From: Alistipes timonensis
GTDB taxonomy: Bacteria; Bacteroidota; Bacteroidia; Bacteroidales; Muribaculaceae
Reading direction: 5' to 3'
Length of the DNA stretch: 64,000 nucleotides
Assembly (NCBI GenBank): GCA_023663385.1
Contig: JAMPHO010000001.1
Span: forward strand, 279,847-343,846
The position numbers and the translations under genes are program-made. Below are positions 51,325 through 59,721 of this stretch, one piece after another. The notes beneath the pieces were generated by a model. The model ran no database searches. It was not told the DNA's origin and saw only the letters and a list, made by a program, of their open reading frames with translations. Each line of letters opens with the position of its first letter. Position 1 is the first letter of the stretch.

Positions 51325-52407
51325 TCAGTTGGCGGTGGCGTAGGAGCGCCAGCGTTCGAGGAGGGCCTCCATGTCGGCGGGGATGGGGGCGGTGAAGAAC
51401 ATTTCCTGGCGGGTGCGGGGATGCACGAAGCCGAGGGTGCGGGCGTGGAGCGCCTGGCGGGGGCACACGGCGAAGCAGTTGGTGATGAACTGGCGGTACT
51501 TGGCCGAGGTGTTGCCCCGCAGGGGTATGTCGCCTCCGTAGCGTGCGTCGTTGAAGAGCGGGTGGCCGAGGTGGCGCATATGCACGCGTATCTGGTGGGT
51601 GCGGCCGGTTTCCAGCACGCATTTCACGGCGGCGACGTGGCCCAGTGGTTCCGTCACCTCGTAGTGGGTCACGGCCCGCTTACCTTCCTCCCCGTCGAGG
51701 GGGTAGACGGTCATTTTCAGGCGGTCGCGCACGTCGCGGCCTATGTTGGTACTCACTGTTCCGGCGGGCGGATTGGGAATCCCCCATACGAGGGCTATGT
51801 ATTCGCGCTTGGTTGTCTTGTTGAAGAACTGACGTCCGAGGTCGGTCTTGGCGTCAGGGGTCTTTGCAACGACCAGCAGCCCGGAAGTGTCTTTGTCAAT
51901 GCGGTGTACCAGCCCGAGCCTCGGGTCGTTTACATCGTAGTTCGGGGTGTCTCGGAAGTGCCAGGCGAGAGCGTTCACGAGCGTGCCGGAGTAGTTGCCG
52001 TGGCCAGGGTGCACTACCAGTCCGGCCGGTTTGTTGACAACCAGCACGTCGTCGTCCTCATACACGATGTCGAGCGGAATATCCTCGGCCACGATTTCCA
52101 TCTCGTAACGGGGGCGGTCCATAACGATGCTCACAACGTCGTCGGGCTTGACGCGGTAATTCGATTTCACCGCCTTGCCGTTCACGAGGATGCACCCCGC
52201 CTCGGCGGCCTGCTGGATGCGGTTGCGCGACGAGGCCTTGGGCATATGGGCCACAAGGAATTTGTCGACCCTCAGGAGCTGCTGCCCCTTGTCGGCCACG
52301 AAGCGGAAATGCTCGAAAAGCTCCTGTCCGTCGGCCGAAGCCCCGGCGAGGCCGTCGGCCGCGTCGGTCGCTTCGAGGTCGTCGAAGTCTTGGTATTCGC
52401 GGTCCAT
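51325..52407 (-). CDS. rluD: RluD-family 23S rRNA pseudouridine synthase
   Basis: The 360-residue protein has an acidic N-terminal stretch, an S4 RNA-binding domain (VDKFLVAHMPKASSRNRIQQ, residues about 45-95) and the RluA-type catalytic domain with VHRIDKDTSGLLVVAK, where the Asp is catalytic. RluD modifies helix 69 of 23S rRNA at positions 1911, 1915 and 1917 in E. coli. The assignment to RluD rather than RluC rests on the S4 domain and general similarity. The start is 4 bases after the stop of the PASTA gene, so the two share a transcript. Confidence 0.9.
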   Translation of the reverse strand: MDREYQDFDDLEATDAADGLAGASADGQELFEHFRFVADKGQQLLRVDKFLVAHMPKASSRNRIQQAAEAGCILVNGKAVKSNYRVKPDDVVSIVMDRPRYEMEIVAEDIPLDIVYEDDDVLVVNKPAGLVVHPGHGNYSGTLVNALAWHFRDTPNYDVNDPRLGLVHRIDKDTSGLLVVAKTPDAKTDLGRQFFNKTTKREYIALVWGIPNPPAGTVSTNIGRDVRDRLKMTVYPLDGEEGKRAVTHYEVTEPLGHVAAVKCVLETGRTHQIRVHMRHLGHPLFNDARYGGDIPLRGNTSAKYRQFITNCFAVCPRQALHARTLGFVHPRTRQEMFFTAPIPADMEALLERWRSYATAN

Positions 52408-52411
52408 AGGC

Positions 52412-53227
52412 TTATTCTATATTGAGCTGGTCAATAACCTGGTCGATGGCGCCCGGGTCGAAGATGGAGTCCTCCTCCTCTATGGTCTTCATGCCGGTGC
52501 CCACTTCGAGGGTAACCACGGAGCTGACGGGTATGCGGGCCCCGGGTTGTAGCTCAACGCCGTTGAACTTGGCCCCGAGCACGAGCCCGGCGTATTCCGA
52601 GAGCACGGGCACTTCGCGCACCTGGGCTATGCCGAGCCCTTCGAACATCGAGCGGGCCTGTCGGATTGACACGTTGTAGAAGTCGGGCACGGTGACGAGT
52701 TTCGGGGAGTAGGCCACGATTGTGACGTAGACGCTGCCGCCGGTCTTGATGCGCGCGCCGGGCACGGGCACTTGCTCAACTACGGTGCCGGGGCGGCTGT
52801 AGGAGTCGAACACCGAGTCGGAAACAACCCCTTTGAGCCCCATATGGTCGATGTTGGCCAGGGCCATCTGGGCGGGCTGCCCCTTCACGTCGGGCACGGG
52901 GCGCTCCTGGCCGTGGAAGGTCCAGTAGTCGAGAAACCACATCAGCATCCACAGGGCGAGGCAGGTGGCCAGGATGATGTACAGGAAGTTCATGAGCACC
53001 GGGTGGCGCTTGCGGAAGCTCCCCGGGGCCTCGGGCTCGGCGGGCCGGCCCCCGCGCCCGAGGCTTCGGTGCGGAGCGTCAACGAAGTCGTAATCATCGG
53101 TCGCCGGCTCATCTTCGTAGCGGTATCTACGGCCCCGCGGGGTCTGGAATTCATCGTCGTCCCAGTCCTCGTCGCGGAGGCCGTCGGGGCGTCGGCGGGT
53201 ATATCTCGGATCGTTATCTTGGTTCAT
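52412..53227 (-). CDS. PASTA-domain membrane protein
   Basis: The 271-residue protein has a charged N-terminal cytoplasmic part of about 75 residues, one membrane helix (PVLMNFLYIILATCLALWML), and two or three PASTA repeats outside (residues about 115-260, with VPDVKGQPAQMALANI and VTVPDFYNVSIRQA). PASTA domains in kinases and penicillin-binding proteins bind peptidoglycan stem peptides or muropeptides; here there is no kinase or transpeptidase. The pairing with an rluD-type gene is common in Bacteroidetes. It is the first gene of a two-gene operon with a full promoter at 53271-53302. Confidence 0.9.
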   Translation of the reverse strand: MNQDNDPRYTRRRPDGLRDEDWDDDEFQTPRGRRYRYEDEPATDDYDFVDAPHRSLGRGGRPAEPEAPGSFRKRHPVLMNFLYIILATCLALWMLMWFLDYWTFHGQERPVPDVKGQPAQMALANIDHMGLKGVVSDSVFDSYSRPGTVVEQVPVPGARIKTGGSVYVTIVAYSPKLVTVPDFYNVSIRQARSMFEGLGIAQVREVPVLSEYAGLVLGAKFNGVELQPGARIPVSSVVTLEVGTGMKTIEEEDSIFDPGAIDQVIDQLNIE

Positions 53228-53270
53228 ATAGAGTGGTGGTCGGAAGTGTTCTTGTGTCGTTGCGGTGGCG

Positions 53271-53302
53271 CGAAGTTACGAAATACGGCGCTTTTTAGCA
53301 AA
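53271..53302 (-). promoter_or_regulatory. Promoter of the PASTA-rluD operon
   Basis: On the minus strand, TTTG (53302-53299), a 20-base spacer and TAACTTCG (53278-53271). Confidence 0.7.
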
Positions 53303-53342
53303 AATTCGCGTCGGGTGATGGGCGCGTTCGGCGGAATTTTTG

Positions 53343-53350
53343 TAACTTTG
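53343..53350 (+). promoter_or_regulatory. -7 box of bamD
   Basis: TAACTTTG matches the consensus exactly; no TTTG at the expected -33 position. Transcription would give a leader of about 100 bases. Confidence 0.55.
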
Positions 53351-53460
53351 TGGCTTGAAATGCCCCGCCCTCAACGCTCTTGGGGCGAAGCCGTTAGTTA
53401 TTAACGGGTTATCGGCCCGCATAGGCCGCGCCCATCAATATATATTTAGGTTATCCGCTT

Positions 53461-54276
53461 ATGCTTAAGAAAATAGCCGGAATGCTCCTTTGCGCCGTGG
53501 CCTCGCTCGCCCTCCTTTCGGGGTGCGGCGAATACCAGAAAGCGCTCAAGAGTCCCGACCCCAACTATAGGTTCGACTACGCCAAAAGGGCGTTCGAGAA
53601 CAAGCGCTACGTTCAGTCGTACACTCTGCTGAAGGACATCGTGACCCAGCTAAAGGGTTCCGACAAAGCCGAGGAGGCGCTCTACCTACTCGGGCTGAGC
53701 TATTACGAAAACAAGGAGTACCCCGACGCGGCCGCCTATTTCAAGGCATATTACCAGCGTTATCCCAAAGGCAAGTTCTCGGAGCTCTGCCGCTATTATG
53801 CCGGATACGCCTACTATCTCGACTCTCCCGAGGCGCAGCTCGACCAGTCGGAAACCATCAAGGCCATCGAGGAGCTGCAAGGATTTCTCGACTTCTTCCC
53901 CCGCTCCGACAAAGTTAACTCGGCGCAGAACGCCATTTTCGAGATGCAGGACAAGCTCACGCTCAAAGAGTTGCAGAACGCCCAGCTATATTACAACCTG
54001 GGCACTTATATGGGCAACAACTACGAGAGCGCCATCATCACCGCCCGCAACGCCATCAAGGAGTACCCCTACTCGAAATACAAGGAGGAGCTGGAAATGC
54101 TCGTGCTGAAAGCCCGCTACCAGGAGGCCAACCTCTCGGTGGAGGAGAAGAAGGCCGACCGCTTCCGCGACGTGCTTGACGAGTATTATTCCTTCATCAA
54201 CAATTACCCCGACTCGCCCCGCCGCCAGGAGGCCGAGAACATCTGCAAAATCGCCCGCAAACACGTCAAGGAGTAA
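53461..54276 (+). CDS. bamD: BamD, outer membrane assembly lipoprotein
   Basis: The 271-residue lipoprotein (lipobox LLSGC, Cys22) has five TPR-type repeats, for example YLLGLSYYENKEYPDAAAYF and FSELCRYYAGYAYYLDSPEA. BamD works with BamA in inserting beta-barrel proteins, such as the OmpA-family protein encoded in this window, into the outer membrane. It is essential in many species. It is followed after 47 bases by the omega-like RNA polymerase subunit gene; this pair is conserved in Bacteroidetes. Confidence 0.93.
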   Translation: MLKKIAGMLLCAVASLALLSGCGEYQKALKSPDPNYRFDYAKRAFENKRYVQSYTLLKDIVTQLKGSDKAEEALYLLGLSYYENKEYPDAAAYFKAYYQRYPKGKFSELCRYYAGYAYYLDSPEAQLDQSETIKAIEELQGFLDFFPRSDKVNSAQNAIFEMQDKLTLKELQNAQLYYNLGTYMGNNYESAIITARNAIKEYPYSKYKEELEMLVLKARYQEANLSVEEKKADRFRDVLDEYYSFINNYPDSPRRQEAENICKIARKHVKE

Positions 54277-54323
54277 CCCTGGCGGGCCCTTACCAAAGAA
54301 ACAAAAAGCAACACATACCGAAT

Positions 54324-54662
54324 ATGGACTACAAGAAGACAAACGCTCCGCTCAACACCGTCACCCGCGACATGATGGAGCTCTCCAAGGACACCGGCAA
54401 CGTATATGAGACTGTGTGCATTATCGCAAAGCGCGCCAACCAGATCGCCGGCGAAATGAAGCACGACCTCGACAAAAAGCTCCAGGAGTTTGCCTCGCTC
54501 AACGACAACCTTGAGGAAATCTCCGAGAACCGCGAGCAGATCGAAATCTCGAAGTATTACGAGAAGCTCCCCAAGCCCACCCTGATCGCAACACAGGAGT
54601 ACACCGAGGGCAAAATCTTCTTCCGCAACCCCGCTAAGGAAAAGCTCGGCCTCGACGACTAA
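54324..54662 (+). CDS. rpoZ: RNA polymerase Rpb6/omega-like subunit
   Basis: The 112-residue protein has an Rpb6/omega-type core (SKDTGNVYETVCIIAKRANQ), followed by a helical segment and a short C-terminal basic/acidic tail. Bacteroidetes often encode such a protein directly after bamD and annotate it as an RNA polymerase Rpb6 family member. It should help assemble or stabilise RNA polymerase. The core motif is clear, but the middle is diverged from proteobacterial omega, so the exact equivalence is likely rather than proven. Confidence 0.85.
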   Translation: MDYKKTNAPLNTVTRDMMELSKDTGNVYETVCIIAKRANQIAGEMKHDLDKKLQEFASLNDNLEEISENREQIEISKYYEKLPKPTLIATQEYTEGKIFFRNPAKEKLGLDD

Positions 54663-54742
54663 GAAGCTGTTTATCCACTTGGGAAACAGTTTCTCTTGGC
54701 TTTTAAGGCGCTTGAGCGCCTGATTTTGAATTGAACTAATAA

Positions 54743-54770
54743 GCCCCTCGGCGTATTCGCGCCGAGGGGC
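54743..54770. terminator. Bidirectional terminator between rpoZ and nagB
   Basis: An 11-base-pair perfect stem (GCCCCTCGGCG with its complement) with a six-base loop between convergent genes. A smaller GGCGC/GCGCC hairpin lies at 54707-54720. Confidence 0.85.
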
Positions 54771-54790
54771 CTATTTGTTTGTTTTGGGGT

Positions 54791-55600
54791 TTAGAGCTGG
54801 CTCTCGGGGTCGAGGTTGGCCGACTCGATGTCCTTGAAGTAGCGGTAGGTCTGCACCTGGAGCTCGGCGCAAGCGGCGTCGTCGGCCACGATTACGGCGG
54901 CGGGGTGGAGCTGGAGCGCGGAGATGGTCCACATCTGGCTTACCGACCCTTCAACGCCGTGGCGCAGGGCGCGGGCCTTGTTGTGGCCGTTGACGAGGAG
55001 CAGCACGCTCTTGGCGTCCATCACGGTGCCAACGCCCACGGTGAGGGCAGTTTTGGGCACTTTGTTGACGTCGTTGTCGAAGAAGCGCGAGTTGGCGATG
55101 ATGGTGTCGGTGGTGAGGGTCTTCACGCGGGTGCGCGAGCTCAGCGAGGAGCAGGGCTCGTTGAAGGCGATGTGGCCGTCGGGGCCAACGCCACCCATGA
55201 AGAGGTCAACGCCTCCGTAGGAGGCCATCTTCTCCTCGAAACGGCGGCATTCGGCCTCGGGGTCGGGTGCGTTGCCGTCGAGGATGTTCACGTTTTCGCG
55301 GGGGATGTCGATATGGTTGAAGAAGTTGCTCCACATAAAGGTGTGGTAGCTCTGCTCGTGGTCGCGGGGTATGCCGCGGTACTCGTCCATGTTGAAGGTC
55401 ACAACGTTCTTGAACGATACTTTGCCCTCCTTGTAGAGCTTGATGAGCTCGCGGTACATGCCAAGGGGTGAGCTGCCGGTGGGGCACCCGAGCACGAAGG
55501 GTTTCTCAGCGGTGGGCTTGGCCTCGTTGATGCGGTGGGCTACATAGTTGGCCGCCCAGCGCGAAAGGTTCTCGTAGTTTTCCTGAATGATGACTCTCAT
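54791..55600 (-). CDS. nagB: Glucosamine-6-phosphate deaminase
   Basis: The 269-residue enzyme turns glucosamine-6-phosphate into fructose-6-phosphate and ammonia in amino-sugar use. Active-site positions match E. coli numbering: Asp72 in NMDEY, Asp141 and His143 in [11 protein letters not shown], and Glu148. The length is that of the family. It is divergent from a fused NagB-like/deacetylase gene and shares a palindromic promoter with it, so host mucin or chitin-type sugars may be used by the pair together. Confidence 0.95.
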   Translation of the reverse strand: MRVIIQENYENLSRWAANYVAHRINEAKPTAEKPFVLGCPTGSSPLGMYRELIKLYKEGKVSFKNVVTFNMDEYRGIPRDHEQSYHTFMWSNFFNHIDIPRENVNILDGNAPDPEAECRRFEEKMASYGGVDLFMGGVGPDGHIAFNEPCSSLSSRTRVKTLTTDTIIANSRFFDNDVNKVPKTALTVGVGTVMDAKSVLLLVNGHNKARALRHGVEGSVSQMWTISALQLHPAAVIVADDAACAELQVQTYRYFKDIESANLDPESQL

Positions 55601-55788
55601 TGTGGTGGAATCGGATTATGGTTGATTACTGGTGAGCGTGGTTTGCTGCCGCGGCTCAGTATATACTAAGGTGTGGCCGCCGTGATGAAAATGTAGGGTT
55701 CCGGCGCGCCTACTGCGCGGCGGTGGAGGTTTTGCACGAAAACGTAAATTTTTTATACAAAATTCGTACTTCCGCATCCCCTTTTTGT

Positions 55789-55828
55789 CTACCTTTGCAA
55801 AGGTAGTAATAAAACCGGGTTTGACAAA
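55789..55828. promoter_or_regulatory. Shared palindromic promoter of the divergent nag genes
   Basis: CTACCTTTGCAAAGGTAG at 55789-55806 is a perfect 18-base palindrome whose two halves are each a TACCTTTG -7 box, one per strand. For nagB, TTTG at 55828-55825 and a 19-base spacer complete the minus-strand promoter. The plus-strand promoter has no clear -33. The palindrome may be an operator, or a consequence of two facing -7 boxes. Confidence 0.65.
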
Positions 55829-55881
55829 ACCAACATCAATATTCGTCGACAATAACAATTGTTTTCCGCATATACTTTCCC

Positions 55882-57861
55882 ATGAAAACAAATCTCAGCT
55901 CACAAATCAAGCTCGACCGCGTACCCAGCCGCTACTATATGCCCCAGGGTGAAATCGAAGCCGCGGCCCTCACACGCGAAGAGAAAATACATACCCGCAT
56001 CTTTGAGGATGTCGCTGACGGCAGCGCCTATCTCGCCCGCCATATCGCCGAGGTTATCCGCAAGAATGTCGCCGCCAAGAACCGCTGCGTGATCGCTCTC
56101 GGCGCGGGCAGTGCGACCCACTCGGTCTACTCTTCACTTATAGATATGTGCGCGAAGGGTGAAGTCTCCTTCGACAAGGTGATCGTGTTCAACCTTAACG
56201 AGTTCTTCCCCCTGGTGCCCGACGGCACCTCGACCCTTGCACGCCTCCGCGAGGTGTTCCTTGACCATATCGACATCCGTCCCGACAATATCCACTCGAT
56301 CAACCCCGCGGTGACGATGGAGGATATGTTCGAGTACTGCAAGGAGTACGAGCGCAAAATCGAGGATTGCGGCGGACTCGACCTCACCGTGTGCGAAATC
56401 GGCCCGCAGGGCGCCTTGGCGTTTAACGAGCCGGGCTCCCTCTCGACGAGCCTCTGCCGCCTGGTGCTCCTCTCGCCCGAACTGCGCCACATTATTAAAA
56501 AGGACTACAAGTGCGAGGCTACCCCGAACTCGGCCATCACCCTCGGCCTGGGGAACATCCTCAAGTCGGGCCGCATTATGGCCATGGCCTGGGGCGAGGC
56601 CCGCTCCTCCGTCGTGGCCGAGGCTATCGAAGGCCCGGTCAACGACAATTTGCCCGCCTCCTATCTCCAGCTCCACAACAATGCCCGCATTGCCCTCGAT
56701 CTCTCGGCGGCTGACGACCTCACCCGCATATCGCATCCCTGGATGGTGACCTCCTGCGAGTGGAACGACAAACTCGTGCGCCGCGCGATCGTATGGCTCT
56801 GCAAGCAGACCGGCAAGCCCATCCTCAAACTCACCAACAAGGATTACACCGACTGGGGCCTCGGCGAACTCGTGGCCAAGTTCGGCTCGGCGTACGCCGT
56901 GAACATCAAGGTGTTCAACCAGCTTCAGCACACCATCACCGGCTGGCCCGGTGGCAAGCCTGACGCCGACGACACATACCGTCCCGAGCGCGCCAAACCT
57001 TACCCGAAGCGCGTGGTTATCTTCTCGCCGCACCCCGACGATGATGTGATCTCGATGGGTGGTACCTTCAAGCGTCTCGTCGACCAGCACCACGATGTGC
57101 ACGTGGCCTACGAAACCTCGGGCAACATCGCCGTGGGCGACGAGGATATGATGCGCTACTTCCTGATGATGGACAAGATTGCCCCGATGTTCGGCTTCGA
57201 CACCGAAGGCTACAATAAACTCAGCACCGAGGTGCGCGACTTCGTGGGCAGCAAGGCTTCGGCTGGTGACGTCGATACCGCCGACATCCGCGAAATCAAA
57301 ACGAAAATCCGCGAGGCCGAGGCGACTATCGCGTGTGGATTCATCGGTGTGAAACCCCAGAACATCCACTTCCTCCGCCTCCCGTTCTACGAAACCGGCA
57401 CCATCAAGAAGGGCGATCTCACCGAGCGCGACGTCGAAATCGTGAAGAATCTTCTCCAGGAGGTGAAGCCTCACCAGATTTTCGTGGCAGGTGACCTGGC
57501 CGACCCCCACGGCACCCACCGCGTTTGTACCGACGCCGTGCTCGCCGCCATCGACGAGCTTAAGGGCGAAGCCTGGCTGAAGGATTGCCGTATATGGATG
57601 TACCGCGGCGCCTGGGCCGAATGGGAAATCGACCACATCGAAATGGCCGTGCCCATCTCGCCCGAAGAGCTCCGCTTCAAGCGTAACTCCATCCTCAAAC
57701 ATCAGAGCCAGATGGAAAACGCTCCCTTCCTCGGCGACGACGACCGTCTCTTCTGGCAGCGTGCCGAAGAGCGCAACCGCGCAACCGCCGGGCTCTACGA
57801 ATCGCTCGGCCTCGCTTCCTACGAGGCTATGGAGGCGTTCGTCGAGTACCATCCCCTCTAA
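55882..57861 (+). CDS. Inactive NagB-like domain fused to a PIG-L/LmbE deacetylase
   Basis: The 659-residue protein has two parts. Residues 1 to about 290 resemble NagB but the catalytic set is lost: the Asp72 equivalent is Asn106, Asp141 is Gln176 and His143 is Ala178, while the Glu148 equivalent, Glu183, remains. Residues about 375-640 form a PIG-L/LmbE deacetylase with its metal-binding HPDDD at 384-388 and a later PHGTHRV histidine. So it should deacetylate an N-acetyl sugar, with the NagB part serving to bind or sense the sugar phosphate. Databases often annotate such proteins as glucosamine-6-phosphate deaminase, which these residues do not support. Confidence 0.88.
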   Translation: MKTNLSSQIKLDRVPSRYYMPQGEIEAAALTREEKIHTRIFEDVADGSAYLARHIAEVIRKNVAAKNRCVIALGAGSATHSVYSSLIDMCAKGEVSFDKVIVFNLNEFFPLVPDGTSTLARLREVFLDHIDIRPDNIHSINPAVTMEDMFEYCKEYERKIEDCGGLDLTVCEIGPQGALAFNEPGSLSTSLCRLVLLSPELRHIIKKDYKCEATPNSAITLGLGNILKSGRIMAMAWGEARSSVVAEAIEGPVNDNLPASYLQLHNNARIALDLSAADDLTRISHPWMVTSCEWNDKLVRRAIVWLCKQTGKPILKLTNKDYTDWGLGELVAKFGSAYAVNIKVFNQLQHTITGWPGGKPDADDTYRPERAKPYPKRVVIFSPHPDDDVISMGGTFKRLVDQHHDVHVAYETSGNIAVGDEDMMRYFLMMDKIAPMFGFDTEGYNKLSTEVRDFVGSKASAGDVDTADIREIKTKIREAEATIACGFIGVKPQNIHFLRLPFYETGTIKKGDLTERDVEIVKNLLQEVKPHQIFVAGDLADPHGTHRVCTDAVLAAIDELKGEAWLKDCRIWMYRGAWAEWEIDHIEMAVPISPEELRFKRNSILKHQSQMENAPFLGDDDRLFWQRAEERNRATAGLYESLGLASYEAMEAFVEYHPL

Positions 57862-57903
57862 AAGAAAGAAAAGCAAATAGCAAATAAGTGAATCATAGGT
57901 AAA

Positions 57904-57935
57904 GGTGCCGGCCGCCCGTGAGGGTGGCCGGCACC
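57904..57935 (+). terminator. Intrinsic terminator after the NagB-like/deacetylase gene
   Basis: A stem of GGTGCCGGCC with its complement, followed by GCATTTTT, 42 bases past the stop. Confidence 0.85.
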
Positions 57936-57954
57936 GCATTTTTCGGAGGGATGC

Positions 57955-58113
57955 GTCGGACTTTTGGTGGATTGGCTCCGTCGGACGGGTCGGACAAGTC
58001 GGACAGGTCGGACGCCGCGGGGGAGTGGTGTGGGATTCAGGTTGCCAGAAAAGTCCGACTCGTCCGACTTGTCCGACCCGTCCGACGGCGCCAATCTACC
58101 CCAAAAGTCCGAC
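57955..58113. repeat. Inverted minisatellite of GTCGGACNN units
   Basis: The left arm (57955-58013) carries four GTCGGACNN units in nine-base period plus a flanking unique part. The right arm (58053-58113) is its reverse complement with few changes. The arms are about 60 bases long with a 39-base spacer, in a non-coding gap between convergent genes. It could form a long hairpin or cruciform. Confidence 0.9.
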
Positions 58114-58174
58114 GGCGCCAAAGAGCCCGATTAGTCCGAAGCCCCGACCACCCATCATTAACAGCGAATAAAAT

Positions 58175-58203
58175 TGCCGCCCCCAGCGGTCTTGGGGGCG
58201 GCA
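58175..58203 (-). terminator. Intrinsic terminator after the primary sigma factor gene
   Basis: An 11-base-pair perfect stem (TGCCGCCCCCA with its complement) and seven-base loop. The minus strand continues with AATTTTATT. Confidence 0.85.
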
Positions 58204-58253
58204 TTGATGGGTCTATTATTTAGAGAGAAACTCTGTGAAAGTATCTTGGCTTT

Positions 58254-59120
58254 TTACTGGCCGAGGTATGTTTTGAGCAGGCGCGACTTCTGCCCTTTGA
58301 GGCGGCGGATGGCCTTTTCCTTAATCTGGCGTACGCGCTCGCGGGTAAGGTCGAACTTGGCGCCGATTTCCTCAAGCGTCATTTCCTGGCAACCGATGCC
58401 GAAGAACATCTTCAAAATCTCGCGTTCGCGTTCGTGAAGCTGGTGCAGGGCGCGGTCAACCTCCTTCGAGAGCGACTCCTGGGTAAGGGTGGCGTCGGCC
58501 ATTGGGGAGTCGTCGTTGGTGAGCACGTCGAGCAGCGAGTTGTCCTCGCCCTCTACGAAAGGCGCGTCAACCGAGATATGGCGTCCGCTGACCTTGAGCG
58601 TGTCGGCGATTTTCTCAACGGGCACGTCGAGGGTTTCGGCGAGCTCCTCGGGCGAGGGGCGGCGTTCGTTTTCCTGTTCGAACTTCGACAGCGCTTTGGA
58701 AATCTTGTTGAGCGAACCCACCTGGTTGAGCGGCAGACGCACGATACGCGACTGCTCGGCAAGCGCCTGGAGAATCGACTGGCGGATCCACCACACGGCG
58801 TAGGAAATGAATTTGAAACCGCGGGTCTCGTCAAACTTGCGGGCCGCCTTGATCAGGCCGAGGTTCCCCTCGTTGATCAGGTCGGGCAGACTCAGACCCT
58901 GGTTCTGATATTGTTTCGCCACGGAGACCACGAAGCGCAGGTTGGCCCTGGTGAGTTTCTCAAGCGCCACCTCGTCGCCCTCGCGTATGCGCTGGGCGAG
59001 CTCCACCTCCTGTTCCACCGTTATAAGGTCCTCGCGGCCAATTTCCTGCAGGTATTTGTCAAGCGAGGCGCTTTCGCGGTTGGTGATAGATTTTGTTATC
59101 TTTAGTTGTCTCATCTTCAA
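58254..59120 (-). CDS. rpoD: Primary sigma factor (RpoD/SigA type)
   Basis: The 288-residue protein has region 1.2, region 2 ([20 protein letters not shown], then [20 protein letters not shown]), region 3 and region 4 with the helix-turn-helix ([20 protein letters not shown]). It lacks a long N-terminal region 1.1, as is usual for the Bacteroidetes housekeeping sigma, which recognises the TTTG/TAnnTTTG promoters found throughout this window. A TAACTTTG box lies upstream at 59141-59148 on its own strand. It is a single gene. Confidence 0.95.
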   Translation of the reverse strand: MKMRQLKITKSITNRESASLDKYLQEIGREDLITVEQEVELAQRIREGDEVALEKLTRANLRFVVSVAKQYQNQGLSLPDLINEGNLGLIKAARKFDETRGFKFISYAVWWIRQSILQALAEQSRIVRLPLNQVGSLNKISKALSKFEQENERRPSPEELAETLDVPVEKIADTLKVSGRHISVDAPFVEGEDNSLLDVLTNDDSPMADATLTQESLSKEVDRALHQLHEREREILKMFFGIGCQEMTLEEIGAKFDLTRERVRQIKEKAIRRLKGQKSRLLKTYLGQ

Positions 59121-59140
59121 AAGCGATAATTATCAAGATG

Positions 59141-59148
59141 CAAAGTTA
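59141..59148 (-). promoter_or_regulatory. -7 box of rpoD
   Basis: The minus strand reads TAACTTTG, a perfect match, 20 bases upstream of the rpoD start. The -33 element is not clear. The 344-base gap 59121-59464 otherwise contains only the rpmH promoter. Confidence 0.6.
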
Positions 59149-59340
59149 ACGCTTTTCGGCGAAATATCATTGCCCCCGCCCGGTTAAAAATCCGTAATTC
59201 CACATTTATTAACCTTAGCTGACCAAAATGGGCGCTGATTAAGTAGCAAATTGATTATTGCCTCCGAGATTGGTGTAAATACCGATGTGCGATTTTTTGT
59301 GTGATTTTTTCCGGGGTGGGGTGAGAAAGCGGCGCGAATG

Positions 59341-59372
59341 TTTGGCGGTTAGAGGGAAAAACGCTAACTTTG
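59341..59372 (+). promoter_or_regulatory. Promoter of rpmH
   Basis: TTTG (59341-59344), a 20-base spacer and TAACTTTG (59365-59372): a full consensus match. Confidence 0.8.
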
Positions 59373-59464
59373 CACCTCGAATTGTGGCCTCTGCGCGCAC
59401 GACGCGGTTAAGGGCTTCGAGAAAACCCGGAAACGGAGAAAAATAAACAAAACATCATACCGCA

Positions 59465-59620
59465 ATGAAAAGAACTTTCCAACCTTCCAACCGAAAGAGA
59501 GTCAACAAACACGGTTTCCGTGAAAGAATGTCGACCAAGGACGGCCGCAAAGTGCTCGCCCGCCGCCGCGCTAAAGGCCGCGCCCGCCTGACCGTTTCCA
59601 GCAACATCGGAGGCAAGTAA
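59465..59620 (+). CDS. rpmH: Ribosomal protein L34
   Basis: The 51-residue product starts [20 protein letters not shown] and continues [20 protein letters not shown], the L34 signature, with a short C-terminal extension common in Bacteroidetes. It is a small, strongly basic component of the large ribosomal subunit. In many bacteria rnpA follows rpmH; here the next gene is convergent murI, so rnpA is elsewhere. A terminator follows at 59660. Confidence 0.97.
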   Translation: MKRTFQPSNRKRVNKHGFRERMSTKDGRKVLARRRAKGRARLTVSSNIGGK

Positions 59621-59659
59621 GCAGCGACAGCCGCTCCATCATCACAACCGACGATAAAC

Positions 59660-59693
59660 CCAGCCCGCCCGGCGATATGCCGTGGCGGGCTGG
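59660..59693. terminator. Terminator between rpmH and murI
   Basis: A ten-base-pair outer stem (CCAGCCCGCC/GGCGGGCTGG) with an inner CGGC/GCCG stem, between convergent genes. Confidence 0.8.
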
Positions 59694-59721
59694 CGCGTTT
59701 CAGGAGGGAGCGTATGCCTTG

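Noticed and set aside
51287..51622. N-terminal extension of the second GT-C-like protein
   Set aside because: It is Pro/Arg-rich, antiparallel-style sequence lying within the rluD-type gene; the protein's natural start with a membrane helix is at 51286.
56134..57939. A 601-codon open frame antisense to the NagB-like/deacetylase gene
   Set aside because: Same cause as above: it mirrors a well-supported gene and has no domain of its own.
57955..58113. CRISPR array
   Set aside because: The unit is nine bases with no spacers of CRISPR length and no cas genes are near.
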